From Fibrobacterales bacterium (GTDB lineage: Bacteria; Fibrobacterota; Fibrobacteria; Fibrobacterales; Fibrobacteraceae): DNA of 7,623 nucleotides. Location: positions 1 through 7,623 of the forward strand of contig BNUP01000102.1 in the NCBI GenBank assembly GCA_025997455.1, in the 5' to 3' direction. Positions 1 through 6,582 of the stretch are shown here, piece by piece. The notes beneath the pieces were generated by a model. That model did no database searches. It saw nothing but the letters and a program-made list of their open reading frames with translations, and had not been told where the DNA came from. The position numbers and the translations under genes are program-made. How positions within the stretch are numbered: position 1 is the stretch's first letter; each line of letters starts with the position of its first letter.

Positions 1-52
1 GTGTGGGGGATAGGGAACTCAGCAGTGCAAGTGGGGGAGATGGGAGAAGGGG

Positions 53-80
53 GTGTAAAGTTGAAAGTTAAAAGTGTAAA
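53..80 (+). repeat. Four tandem heptamers, left array
   Basis: Four consecutive 7-base units read GTGTAAA, GTTGAAA, GTTAAAA and GTGTAAA, approximating GTKNAAA. The last three units form the left inner arm of the palindrome. The layout recalls the short tandemly repeated heptamers known from cyanobacteria, but relationship to that class is not implied. Confidence 0.75.
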
Positions 81-88
81 GTTATTAT
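61..88 (+). promoter_or_regulatory. Possible sigma-70-type promoter
   Basis: TTGAAA at 61-66 and TATTAT at 83-88 each match five of six consensus bases, with a 16-base spacer. Transcription would start near 95 and run toward the CorC-like gene. The site overlaps the heptamer array, whose low complexity makes a chance match quite possible. Confidence 0.25.
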
Positions 89-90
89 TC

Positions 91-132
91 TCTACTCTTT
101 ACTCTTTAATCTTTACACTTTCAACTTTCAAC
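91..132 (-). repeat. Six tandem heptamers, right array, inverted
   Basis: Read on the minus strand from 132 down to 91, six 7-base units follow one another: GTTGAAA, GTTGAAA, GTGTAAA, GATTAAA, GAGTAAA and GAGTAGA. They resemble the left array in opposite orientation. The first three pair with the left array, and the last three are more diverged and lie in the loop. Confidence 0.7.
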
Positions 133-206
133 TCTTGCACTGCTGAGTGAAAATTGTGAACGCGGTGTGGATAGAGCACACCAAAAATTTCTACCTTCCT
201 GCAAGG

Positions 207-1493
207 ATGCCCATAGCGTTTCACATATTTGCACTTCTTTTGATGATACTCGCTAACGCGATTTTGGTGCTTATTGAAACCGCTGTTGTGTCTGCACGCC
301 CGTCGCTGCTTCGCCAAATGGAAGTTGAGAAAAAGTGGGGAGCCGCCCGCGCACTCGCATACACAAACGACCCGAATATATTCCTTTCAACCGCACAAAT
401 AGGAATAACCCTTGTCGGAGTTTTGTCCGGTGCTTACGGAGGTGCAACTTTAGCCGAACCGCTCACCGAATTTCTAAAAACAACGACCCTCGCCGCATAC
501 GCCAACATAATCGCTATGCCCGCCATAGTCGGCTCGGTCACATACATCTCTCTAATTGCAGGCGAACTCGTCCCTAAACGCTTGGCTTTGCAATTTGCCG
601 AATCTATAGCGTGCATTTTTTCACCGCCAATGCATTGGTTATCCATAATTTTGCGACCGCTTGTGTTTCTTTTGGATTTTTCGGGGGATATTCTTTTGCG
701 CCCTTTTAATCTTCACGAAAACACAAGGCGACCCGTCACAGCAGAGGAATTGCAACAAATGGCAACGCAGGGACATCAGGAAGGCGGTATTGAAAGAGAC
801 GAATTAAATATGGTAAAGCGGGTTTTTAATTTATCAGACCGCACGCTTGCATCCGTGATGACCCCGCGAATGCTCGTGGAATGGATTCGCTTGGATATGA
901 AACCTGAGGAAATTCGCGGTATTGTAATGCTGAGTCAATTTTCGCAATTTCCCGTTTGCCAAGATAATTTGGAACACCCCATAGGGACTGCCGATGCCCG
1001 CGACCTCCTATGCCAACTCACAGCGGGAGGCGAACTGAACACGGTGGCGATGTTGCGAACTCCGCTTTTTCTGCCCGAATCGCTAAACGCGATGGATGCA
1101 CTTCACAAGATGCAAACCATAAAAGACCCTATGGCACTTGTTATAGACCAGTATGGTTCTTTCAGCGGAATTGTCACTTTGGAGGATATTACCTCTGTTC
1201 TCGTCTCGGAATCCGAACCGCCGCTCCTCTCAAGGGATTCGGTAAAAAATAGAACCGGAGCGTGGATAACCGACGGCTTAACCGATATTCACACCCTCCG
1301 CGATATGTTTTCAATAACCGAATTGCCGAGCGAAAATTCCGATACTTATCATACTTTGGGAGGTATGGCTATGGATATTCTCAACAAAATTCCAAAGGAA
1401 GGCGATGTTTTTGAATGGGAAAATCTCCGTTTTGAAATCCTCTCAATGCACGGTCAGAGGGTGAGCAAGGTAAAGGTGAGCGTTAAATCTTGA
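207..1493 (+). CDS. CorC/CNNM-family membrane protein (DUF21 and CBS domains)
   Basis: This is an inner-membrane protein of the CNNM/CorC family (old name hemolysin C-like). Members are linked to Mg2+/Co2+ export or resistance, but the substrate here is inferred only from the family. The 428 residues begin with a DUF21 transmembrane domain: a first helix at residues 3-25 ending in ETAVVSAR, further hydrophobic segments to about 170, and the hallmark GELVPKRLAL near 119-128. A linker with RTLASVMTPR follows, then two CBS motifs (around 248-270 and 309-330, the second containing IDQYGSFSGIVTLEDI), and a CorC/HlyC C-terminal domain with LNKIPKEGDVFEW. I chose ATG 207 because the protein then starts just before the first helix, as is usual. 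An in-frame GTG at 147 would add 20 residues but lies inside the palindrome arm and has no ribosome site. AAGG directly abuts ATG 207, which is too close to be a typical site. Confidence 0.9.
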   Translation: MPIAFHIFALLLMILANAILVLIETAVVSARPSLLRQMEVEKKWGAARALAYTNDPNIFLSTAQIGITLVGVLSGAYGGATLAEPLTEFLKTTTLAAYANIIAMPAIVGSVTYISLIAGELVPKRLALQFAESIACIFSPPMHWLSIILRPLVFLLDFSGDILLRPFNLHENTRRPVTAEELQQMATQGHQEGGIERDELNMVKRVFNLSDRTLASVMTPRMLVEWIRLDMKPEEIRGIVMLSQFSQFPVCQDNLEHPIGTADARDLLCQLTAGGELNTVAMLRTPLFLPESLNAMDALHKMQTIKDPMALVIDQYGSFSGIVTLEDITSVLVSESEPPLLSRDSVKNRTGAWITDGLTDIHTLRDMFSITELPSENSDTYHTLGGMAMDILNKIPKEGDVFEWENLRFEILSMHGQRVSKVKVSVKS

Positions 1494-1538
1494 GAGAGTA
1501 AAGTGAAAATTTTCTAAATTACCCGTTAGCGATAATAG

Positions 1539-1544
1539 AAGGAG
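1539..1544 (+). promoter_or_regulatory. Ribosome binding site of ssb
   Basis: AAGGAG lies 5 bases before ATG 1550. It is the best Shine-Dalgarno match in the window and fixes the ssb start. Confidence 0.8.
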
Positions 1545-1549
1545 ACGAT

Positions 1550-2005
1550 ATGGCTTATTTGAACAAAATTATGCTTATGGGAAACTTGGGTAAAGATGCC
1601 GAAGTGAGAATGACACAGAATAATAAAAAGAGAGTGTCTTTTTCGCTCGCAACCACGCGCAGATTTCGCAACCCTACCACGGGTGAAACTCAAGACGATA
1701 CGCAGTGGCATAATATAGTGGCTTGGGACAGGTTGGCGGAGAGAATTGAAAAATTGGGCATTCGCAAAGGAACGCCGCTGTTTGTTGAAGGCAGAGTGTC
1801 TTATCGTCAATGGAACGACCCGCAAACAGGGCAAAAGCACAATGTAACCGAAATTTTAATGGATAATTTTGAATTTTTGGCTCCTCGTTCGGGCTATAAT
1901 GCCGATAGCGGCGAAAGACCGGTTTTTGATACCGCAAGTGAATTTGGAGCAGGAAATCTGCCGCCTCCGCCGTCAAACGACCCGGACGATCAGATGCCGT
2001 TTTAA
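1550..2005 (+). CDS. ssb: Single-stranded DNA-binding protein
   Basis: The product coats single-stranded DNA in replication, recombination and repair and recruits partner enzymes through its C-terminal tip. The 151 residues show an OB fold at about 1-112, with the start NKIMLMGNLGKDAEVR, the central TQWHNIVAWDRLAERIEKLG and KGTPLFVEGRV. A short proline- and glycine-rich linker follows, ending in the acidic tip DPDDQMPF, equivalent to DDDIPF in E. coli. Length and architecture are normal for bacterial SSB. It starts 56 bases after the CorC-like gene and may share its transcript. The next gene begins 18 bases after its stop, so it probably belongs to the downstream operon. No rpsF or rpsR ribosomal genes flank it, unlike the common ssb context. 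Confidence 0.97.
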   Translation: MAYLNKIMLMGNLGKDAEVRMTQNNKKRVSFSLATTRRFRNPTTGETQDDTQWHNIVAWDRLAERIEKLGIRKGTPLFVEGRVSYRQWNDPQTGQKHNVTEILMDNFEFLAPRSGYNADSGERPVFDTASEFGAGNLPPPPSNDPDDQMPF

Positions 2006-2023
2006 CGGAAACGGATTTTATTT

Positions 2024-2716
2024 ATGGATGAAATAGAACTCATTCAATTGGTTCAACTCGCCGAAATTGCGATTTTGTGGAGTATCGCCGGACTTGCGTT
2101 TATCGGTGCCGTGAATTCACGGGGCGTTTTGCGCGTGCCCGTTTCGTGGTTGCTCGCAATTGCAATTACAATTATCGCTCTATTTTTTTCTTATTTGAAA
2201 TTTACCGTATCGCCGTCGCAAATATTTTTCTCGCAAGCATCACAACAACAGACTGTAAGAGAACCGCAGAGAATTGAACATTCCGCAGGCGGTGAGGCAG
2301 TGGCGGCAAGCGGTGATGTGCAGCAAGATAAGGCGAATTTATATGCAGGTGCACTTGGCGGAGTGTTAAGAGATGCAGTTGAAACTACAAACTCCATTTT
2401 GACTTTTCCAAAGTGGGATGTTATCGCTCGCGAAGGCGTGGAAAAACGGGAGTCATTTGAAAGCAGAGCACTTTCTCTGCGAAATAAAAGTGCGGATATT
2501 TATAGGCAGATTAAAAATTTGAATCCGCCTGAACAGGAAAAATCGTCTTATGATTTATTGCTCGTTGCCGCGGATAATTTGCGGCTCGCGGGCTATGAGG
2601 TTCATCATCAGTTCGGTTTGGAAGGTGCGGGTAACGCAACGGATACAGGTGCGGCGGCAGAAAAAGCCGCAAGTAAAGCAAAAGCGGTATTCACTCAAAT
2701 TCTGGGAACATTGTAA
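2024..2716 (+). CDS. Unrecognised membrane protein with two N-terminal helices
   Basis: I do not recognise this 230-residue protein. Two hydrophobic segments are clear, at about residues 9-31 and 38-60, separated by a short turn with two arginines (NSRGVLR). Both are strong enough to span the membrane, giving a hairpin with the rest of the chain on one side. Residues 65-100 are polar and low in complexity (QASQQQ, then a glycine/alanine-rich run) and look like a flexible tether. Residues 102-200 look like a helical domain, with the pattern WDVIAREGVEKRESFESRA, then IYRQIKNLNPPEQEK, then DLLLVAADNLRLAGYEV. The tail is alanine- and lysine-rich. No enzyme motif or lipobox is visible. It lies 18 bases after ssb and 18 before asd, so it is probably co-transcribed. 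Its ribosome site is weak (GGA around 2013). Confidence 0.8.
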   Translation: MDEIELIQLVQLAEIAILWSIAGLAFIGAVNSRGVLRVPVSWLLAIAITIIALFFSYLKFTVSPSQIFFSQASQQQTVREPQRIEHSAGGEAVAASGDVQQDKANLYAGALGGVLRDAVETTNSILTFPKWDVIAREGVEKRESFESRALSLRNKSADIYRQIKNLNPPEQEKSSYDLLLVAADNLRLAGYEVHHQFGLEGAGNATDTGAAAEKAASKAKAVFTQILGTL

Positions 2717-2734
2717 AAATAAGCAGGTATTGTT

Positions 2735-3763
2735 ATGGCAGAAAAAAATGTTGCAATTGTGGGCGCAACGGGTGCAGTGGGTCAAGAATTATTATCGATT
2801 TTGGCGGAACGAAAATTCCCGCTCAAGTCGCTCAGGCTGTTGGCATCGGCACGGAGTGCAGGAAAGAAAATTCGTTTTGAAGGCGAGGATTTGGTTATTG
2901 AAGAACTTCGCCACGATTCTTTTTCGGGCGTTGATTTAGTGTTGTCGTCGGCGGGCGGTTCCATATCAAAGGAGTTTATGCCTTCGGCGGTAAAAGCCGG
3001 TGCGGTAGTTGTTGATAACACTTCCTATTTCCGTATGAATCCCGAAGTTCCTCTTGTGGTGCCGGAAGTAAATCCGCAGGACATTAAAAAGCACAAGGGT
3101 ATTATTGCAAACCCGAATTGCAGCACAATTATAATGCTGTTACCGCTGTTCCCCATTTACAAAGCCTTTGGAGTTGAGCGGATTCACGCTACCACTTACC
3201 AAGCGGCGAGCGGTGCGGGTGCGCTTGCAATGGAGGAGTTGCGTTTGGAGAGCATTGCTCTTGCGGAAGGAAAACCTTTTCAGCGGTCGGTGATTCCATT
3301 TCAGTATGCATTTAATTTATTCCCGCATAATGCACCTTACAACGACGGGAGTGAGGCAAAGGCGGCGGTTCACGCACCGCTTGGTTATTGCGAGGAAGAA
3401 TGGAAAATGGTCGCAGAGACCCATAAAATTTTTGGCGATGAGAAATTGCCCGTAAATGCTACTTGCGTTCGAGTTCCTGTTTTGCGGGCACACTCGGAGG
3501 CTTTGAATATTCGTTTGTCAAAAAAGGCGAGCGTTGAGGAGATTTACGAAGTTTTACTCGGTGCGCCGGGTGTGCAGGTTTTGGAAGAGCCTTCAAAAAA
3601 TCGCTGGGCTATGCCGATAGACGCAAGCGGAAAAGACCCTGTTCTGGTGGGTCGCGTAAGGACTGATTTATCGCAGGAAAATACCTTTGATATGTGGGTT
3701 GTGGGAGACCAAATTCGCAAAGGCGCGGCGTTAAACGCTATTCAAATTGCGGAACTCTTGTAA
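2735..3763 (+). CDS. asd: Aspartate-semialdehyde dehydrogenase
   Basis: The enzyme reduces aspartyl-4-phosphate with NADPH to aspartate semialdehyde in the cytoplasm, the branch point to lysine, diaminopimelate, threonine and methionine. The 342 residues match the family in length and layout. The N-terminal nucleotide-binding fold carries GATGAVG at residues 10-16. The catalytic cysteine is Cys129 in NPNCST, substrate-binding TTYQAASGAG is at 153-162 with Gln156, and the catalytic histidine is expected at His253 in RAHSEA. The C-terminal segment KGAALNAIQIAE is typical. AGG at 2725-2727 lies 7 bases before ATG. The stop overlaps the next start as TAATG, indicating translational coupling. With alr downstream, the context points to peptidoglycan precursor supply. 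Confidence 0.97.
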   Translation: MAEKNVAIVGATGAVGQELLSILAERKFPLKSLRLLASARSAGKKIRFEGEDLVIEELRHDSFSGVDLVLSSAGGSISKEFMPSAVKAGAVVVDNTSYFRMNPEVPLVVPEVNPQDIKKHKGIIANPNCSTIIMLLPLFPIYKAFGVERIHATTYQAASGAGALAMEELRLESIALAEGKPFQRSVIPFQYAFNLFPHNAPYNDGSEAKAAVHAPLGYCEEEWKMVAETHKIFGDEKLPVNATCVRVPVLRAHSEALNIRLSKKASVEEIYEVLLGAPGVQVLEEPSKNRWAMPIDASGKDPVLVGRVRTDLSQENTFDMWVVGDQIRKGAALNAIQIAELL

Positions 3764-3969
3764 TGTTATTTTCGCTGTTGCTCGGTCTTGCATTGTTTGC
3801 GGTTGCCTGCTATCTTATGCTTTTGTTTTTTCAGGTGCATAAGGTGGAAAAGCAAATTACGGATTTAATTCAAATTGTGGAAGTGCATTTATTGAATAAA
3901 TACGGGCATAGTCCGAGCAGAACAGTTAAACTCGTAGATGTTAAAAAAGCATTGGCGGAAGATGAATAA
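3763..3969 (+). CDS. Small single-pass membrane protein
   Basis: This 68-residue product has no function I recognise. Residues 1-23 form one strongly hydrophobic helix (start MLFSLLLGLALFAVACYLM), followed by a charged, probably helical segment, VHKVEKQITDLIQIVEVHL, with coiled-coil-like spacing of hydrophobic residues, and a basic-then-acidic tail ending in DVKKALAEDE. ATG 3763 shares its first base with the asd stop (TAATG), which strongly supports this start over an upstream one at 3694 that would run inside asd. Its end overlaps the alr start by 8 bases. Coupling on both sides suggests it is made together with Asd and Alr. It could be a membrane anchor or partner, but that is inference. 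Confidence 0.8.
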   Translation: MLFSLLLGLALFAVACYLMLLFFQVHKVEKQITDLIQIVEVHLLNKYGHSPSRTVKLVDVKKALAEDE

Positions 3970-5371
3970 AGATGAAAGTTCCCACTGCCAGCCCTGCGGG
4001 CGGAATACAAGCGAACTTTCCGCAGTAAGCGAGGTTTCGTTTATAGATATACCTCATCCGAATTGGATAGAAATTGACTTAGACAATTTGCAGAGCAATA
4101 TTCGTTTTGTGCGTTCTTTAATTCCAAAGGAAACGAAATTACTTTTACCCGTTAAAGCCGATGCTTACGGGCACGGTTCGCTCGCCATATCTTTTGCGGC
4201 ACTTGAGGCAGGAGTAGATTTTTTGGGTGTGGCACATTTGTTTGAAGGTATTGCACTGCGAAAAAACGGGATAAAAGCGAGAATTTTAATTTTAGGTCCC
4301 TGCTCGGAAAGTGATTTCCCTTTTTTGATTGAATATGATTTAACCCCGTCTATTCCCGATTTGGAAACTGCAGAATTGCTTTCCCTCTACCTCTCTGATT
4401 TGCAATGCAAAAATCCTATAAAAACTCACATTCAAATAGATACAGGAATGCACAGGTTCGGCATAGATCCCGCAGATTTTGAACAAATAGAAAAAATTTT
4501 CGATTTACCTTATTTGGAAATTGAAGGAATGTATTCGCACTTTGCAACCGCAGATATGCCGAATAATTCACAAATGCACCCCGCGATGCAAAAGCAACTC
4601 TCTATTTTTGATGAATTAGTTAAAAAATTAGAGGCTGTCGGCAAGCGACCAAAAATTTGCCACATTGCAAATTCACCTGCCACGCTTTTATTTGCAAATG
4701 AAACTCGCGGTGGGGGAGTTGATAGCGGAGCGTTCCCCCCGTCAGCACTGAGGGCGGAAGAGACGGGGGGAGGCAAGAGCCACGCTGTGAAAGCGAGGCT
4801 CAGCGAGGAGGGAGTTGATAGCAGCAATGGGGGAATTGTATATGATATGGTTCGCCCCGGCATTGCACTTTACGGATACGACCCTTTGGGGAAATGTCCC
4901 TCACAGTTTAATATAAAGCCGGTTTTGCGTTTGCGTTCTACCGTGCGAGCCTTGCGTAAAATTGCAAAAGGCGAAGGAGTTTCTTACGGGCATTTTTTTA
5001 TCGCAGAAAAAAATATTACGGTCGCTACAGTTGCAATCGGTTATGGCGACGGCTATTTTAGGGGCGAACCGAACAGCGGTGTTATATTTATACAAAACAA
5101 ACCCTGCAAAATTTTAGGCAGAGTTTGCATGGATGCGTGTATGGTAGATGTGAGCGATATTCCCTCTGTAAAAGTCGGAGATATTGCAGAATGTATAAAC
5201 GGTGAATTTTCTCCGTTAATTTCAATGGAGAGTTTTGCCGCCGAGCACCGCACAATTTCTTATGAAATCACAACTCGAATGGCAAGGCGACTTTACAGAA
5301 TTTACCGCTACAAAAATAAAATGCTCCGCTGGGACGAATTGCAGATTTTATTTGGGTTAAGCAATTTATGA
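3962..5371 (+). CDS. alr: Alanine racemase with a 45-residue in-frame insert
   Basis: This PLP enzyme interconverts L- and D-alanine for peptidoglycan. Landmarks within 469 residues are WIEIDLDNL at 35-43, the PLP lysine Lys65 in LPVKADAYGHG, HRFGI at 164-168, ANSPA at 236-240, VRPGIALYG at 297-305, the second catalytic base Tyr342 in GVSYGHFF, GYGDGY at 360-365 and VCMDACMVDV at 388-397. All key residues are present. Two oddities stand out. A G/C-rich segment, residues 248-292, splits the spacing between ANS and VRPG, and removing it restores the usual distance. The N-terminus is also about 25 residues longer than usual, and no later ATG, GTG or TTG precedes the conserved start, so the extension must be translated. 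ATG 3962 overlaps the previous stop. ATG 3938 is an alternative but lacks a ribosome site and overlaps its neighbour further. Confidence 0.95.
   Translation: MNKDESSHCQPCGRNTSELSAVSEVSFIDIPHPNWIEIDLDNLQSNIRFVRSLIPKETKLLLPVKADAYGHGSLAISFAALEAGVDFLGVAHLFEGIALRKNGIKARILILGPCSESDFPFLIEYDLTPSIPDLETAELLSLYLSDLQCKNPIKTHIQIDTGMHRFGIDPADFEQIEKIFDLPYLEIEGMYSHFATADMPNNSQMHPAMQKQLSIFDELVKKLEAVGKRPKICHIANSPATLLFANETRGGGVDSGAFPPSALRAEETGGGKSHAVKARLSEEGVDSSNGGIVYDMVRPGIALYGYDPLGKCPSQFNIKPVLRLRSTVRALRKIAKGEGVSYGHFFIAEKNITVATVAIGYGDGYFRGEPNSGVIFIQNKPCKILGRVCMDACMVDVSDIPSVKVGDIAECINGEFSPLISMESFAAEHRTISYEITTRMARRLYRIYRYKNKMLRWDELQILFGLSNL
3989..4005 (+). repeat. Copy 1 of a 17-base motif within alr
   Basis: CAGCCCTGCGGGCGGAA here matches CAGCACTGAGGGCGGAA at 4743-4759 in 15 of 17 positions. 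Both copies are followed by AAGCGAGG, at 4027-4034 and 4791-4798, with gaps of 21 and 31 bases. The local sequence also folds: GCGGAA 4000-4005 can pair with TTCCGC 4018-4023. This copy encodes part of the extra N-terminal residues of Alr. Confidence 0.5.
4703..4837 (+). repeat. In-frame repetitive insert inside alr
   Basis: The 135-base segment (45 codons) interrupts the conserved racemase sequence without a stop or frameshift. It contains a 13-base direct repeat, GGGAGTTGATAGC, at 4714-4726 and 4810-4822, 96 bases or exactly 32 codons apart, which encodes GVDS twice. A hairpin pairs CCCCCCGTC 4735-4743 with GACGGGGGG 4762-4770, and T4734/A4771 extends it. AGCGAGG also occurs twice, at 4792-4798 and 4802-4808. 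It is far more G-rich than the surrounding gene. It resembles in concept the coding palindromic elements of Rickettsia, but I see no sequence relation to them. Confidence 0.7.
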
Positions 5372-5396
5372 TTTCTAAATTTACAAACGGAGTATT

Positions 5397-6578
5397 ATGC
5401 CGAATTTAGATAAATGCAAAAAATTGATTTTGGAGATTGCTGAGGTTGGCTCGCAAAATCCGAATCCGCCTTTAATTAACGATTTATTCCCATTTCGTCA
5501 CTATTTTGATGATAAGGGTAATTTAATGCAAAAAAAATTGTCCGAAATAGATGGACTTTGGACTCGCAGAGAAATTTTAACACGATTTCTTTTTTTGCAG
5601 GCTGTTTTAGACCAAGGTCCTGATATTGAAGGTATAAGAAAATTGTTGAAAGATGTAACTAATAATTTATACAAAAAAGAAGTTCGGATTTTGCACAGAC
5701 CGCTTGATTTTTTCAAAGAAGTTGGATTTTCGGTTGATGAAATATTACAAAATCACGAAACAATTAAAAAACTTCGTGCTGAAGATTGGGCAAGAGAAAA
5801 TAAATCAACGGCAAATCGCTATAATTTGTTTATGGACAATGCAAAACAAGTTTTGGGATATGCAGTTTATCGTTGGGGGGTTCCGCTTGCAGTGCCATAT
5901 TTATTGGAAAAAGATTTACAAAAGAATAATCAAACTTCTACTGAGCCGTTAGTTGATTTTATCGAAAGTTTTGAGTCTTCGGAAATAATGAGTGAGCAAA
6001 TTAAAGATAATGTTCGCTATGGTTTAGGTAAAGCGATTGGCGACAAAGCCGCTCATTTGTTTGCAAAGTGGTTCGTTTATACATTTAATTTAGGTCGCAA
6101 AAATTATAATTCGTGGGGAAATCTGTCTTATGAATTGCCTTTTGACAGCAATGTTGGACGGGTGCTTTTCCGAACCGGTTATTTGTTGGAATTGACAAAC
6201 TTAAATGATTTGGAAAGTTGGCAGGTAATTCAGAAAAATGCAGGAAAAGGCGGCAAACATTACATTCGAGTTACAAATTTAAGAGGGCAGAAAGTTGATA
6301 TTGGTGATGAGAATTTCAAAAAAAATTATGATGATATTGCAATGAATTTTCTGCACACAAAAAAGCGTTCGCCAAAAAACATAGAAATACAACAAACGGT
6401 TAATGCTCTTTTGTTAAATTCACAGTATGGGATTGGGCAATTAGATGATGGCATAATTCATATAGGAACAAATTTTTGCAGAAATCACGATGCTCCGCTT
6501 TGCAAAAATTGTCCGCTCAAAAATTTATGCGAAGGTTACAATAATAAAAACGAATTAATAGATGAATATAGGACATAA
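5397..6578 (+). CDS. HhH-GPD DNA glycosylase-like protein with Fe-S loop
   Basis: The protein is related to the endonuclease III/MutY superfamily, which removes bases or cuts abasic DNA. In its 393 residues, WTRREILTRFLFLQAVLDQG (55-74) resembles the first GPD helices, which carry a conserved Gln. Residues 207-224 (GLGKAIGDKAAHLFAKWF) resemble the helix-hairpin-helix, with Lys217 at the lyase-lysine position. LPFDSNVGRVLFRTGY (247-262) matches the catalytic Asp segment, giving Asp250. HIGTNFC leads to C361-x7-C369-x2-C372-x5-C378, the endonuclease III type 4Fe-4S loop, where the classic first gap is x6. It is much longer than endonuclease III (about 210 residues), with extra sequence at 75-195 and 265-335. 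GGAG at 5389-5392 precedes ATG by 4 bases. It starts 25 bases after alr, with TATGAT at 5367-5372 a possible -10 lacking a good -35. The next gene, a methyltransferase, follows after 4 bases, suggesting a modification-linked role. No PD-(D/E)xK motif is evident. Confidence 0.8.
   Translation: MPNLDKCKKLILEIAEVGSQNPNPPLINDLFPFRHYFDDKGNLMQKKLSEIDGLWTRREILTRFLFLQAVLDQGPDIEGIRKLLKDVTNNLYKKEVRILHRPLDFFKEVGFSVDEILQNHETIKKLRAEDWARENKSTANRYNLFMDNAKQVLGYAVYRWGVPLAVPYLLEKDLQKNNQTSTEPLVDFIESFESSEIMSEQIKDNVRYGLGKAIGDKAAHLFAKWFVYTFNLGRKNYNSWGNLSYELPFDSNVGRVLFRTGYLLELTNLNDLESWQVIQKNAGKGGKHYIRVTNLRGQKVDIGDENFKKNYDDIAMNFLHTKKRSPKNIEIQQTVNALLLNSQYGIGQLDDGIIHIGTNFCRNHDAPLCKNCPLKNLCEGYNNKNELIDEYRT
6570..6573 (+). 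promoter_or_regulatory. Ribosome binding site deciding the methyltransferase start
   Basis: AGGA lies 9 bases before ATG 6583, inside the last codons of the preceding gene. The earlier in-frame ATG at 6562 has no such site, so 6583 is preferred. Confidence 0.55.
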
Positions 6579-6582
6579 TGAT

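Larger units (their letters stand above)
17..148. repeat. Long interrupted palindrome upstream of the CorC-like gene
   Basis: The outer arms, 17-31 and 134-148, are a perfect 15-base inverted repeat (core CTCAGCAGTGCAAG). The inner arms, 60-81 and 111-132, pair over 22 bases with one mismatch (70/122). On the right the two arms nearly abut, with position 133 between them. On the left they are separated by a G-rich stretch, 32-59, that has no partner and would bulge out. The inner loop is 82-110. The G-runs at 33-37, 42-44 and 49-53, with 13-15 or 5-9, could in principle form a quadruplex. The structure could be a non-autonomous mobile or REP-like element or a regulatory hairpin. No target-site duplication or transposase is visible. 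Confidence 0.8.

Noticed and set aside
53..132. CRISPR-like array
   Set aside because: The repeat units are 7 bases with no spacers and face each other in two orientations, unlike a CRISPR array.
164..182. Short hairpin GGTGTG/CACACC before the CorC-like gene
   Set aside because: It is only six pairs with a 7-base loop and no match to a known regulatory element. Such stems are common by chance.
147..206. Earlier GTG start adding 20 residues to the CorC-like protein
   Set aside because: It lies in the outer palindrome arm without a Shine-Dalgarno site, and family members usually begin just before the first helix.
99..317. Minus-strand open frame over the palindrome and the start of the CorC-like gene
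   Set aside because: It is cysteine-, histidine- and lysine-rich without domain features, crosses the repeat arrays and overlaps a well-supported gene.
3694..3762. Upstream start adding 23 residues to the small membrane protein
   Set aside because: It lies inside the end of asd in another frame, encodes a polar segment ahead of the helix, and the TAATG start is far more natural.
4510..4863. 117-codon open frame on the minus strand inside alr
   Set aside because: The + strand is a clear alanine racemase. The frame stays open largely because the G/C-rich insert lacks stops, and it has no ribosome site.
5397..6578. Conventional PD-(D/E)xK restriction nuclease
   Set aside because: The only recognisable motifs are those of the HhH-GPD fold and a four-cysteine loop. 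I found no convincing nuclease core.
6562..6582. ATG 6562 as methyltransferase start
   Set aside because: It has no ribosome site and adds seven residues. ATG 6583 has AGGA at good spacing and begins with the usual beta-class N-terminus (NFYNEDC).
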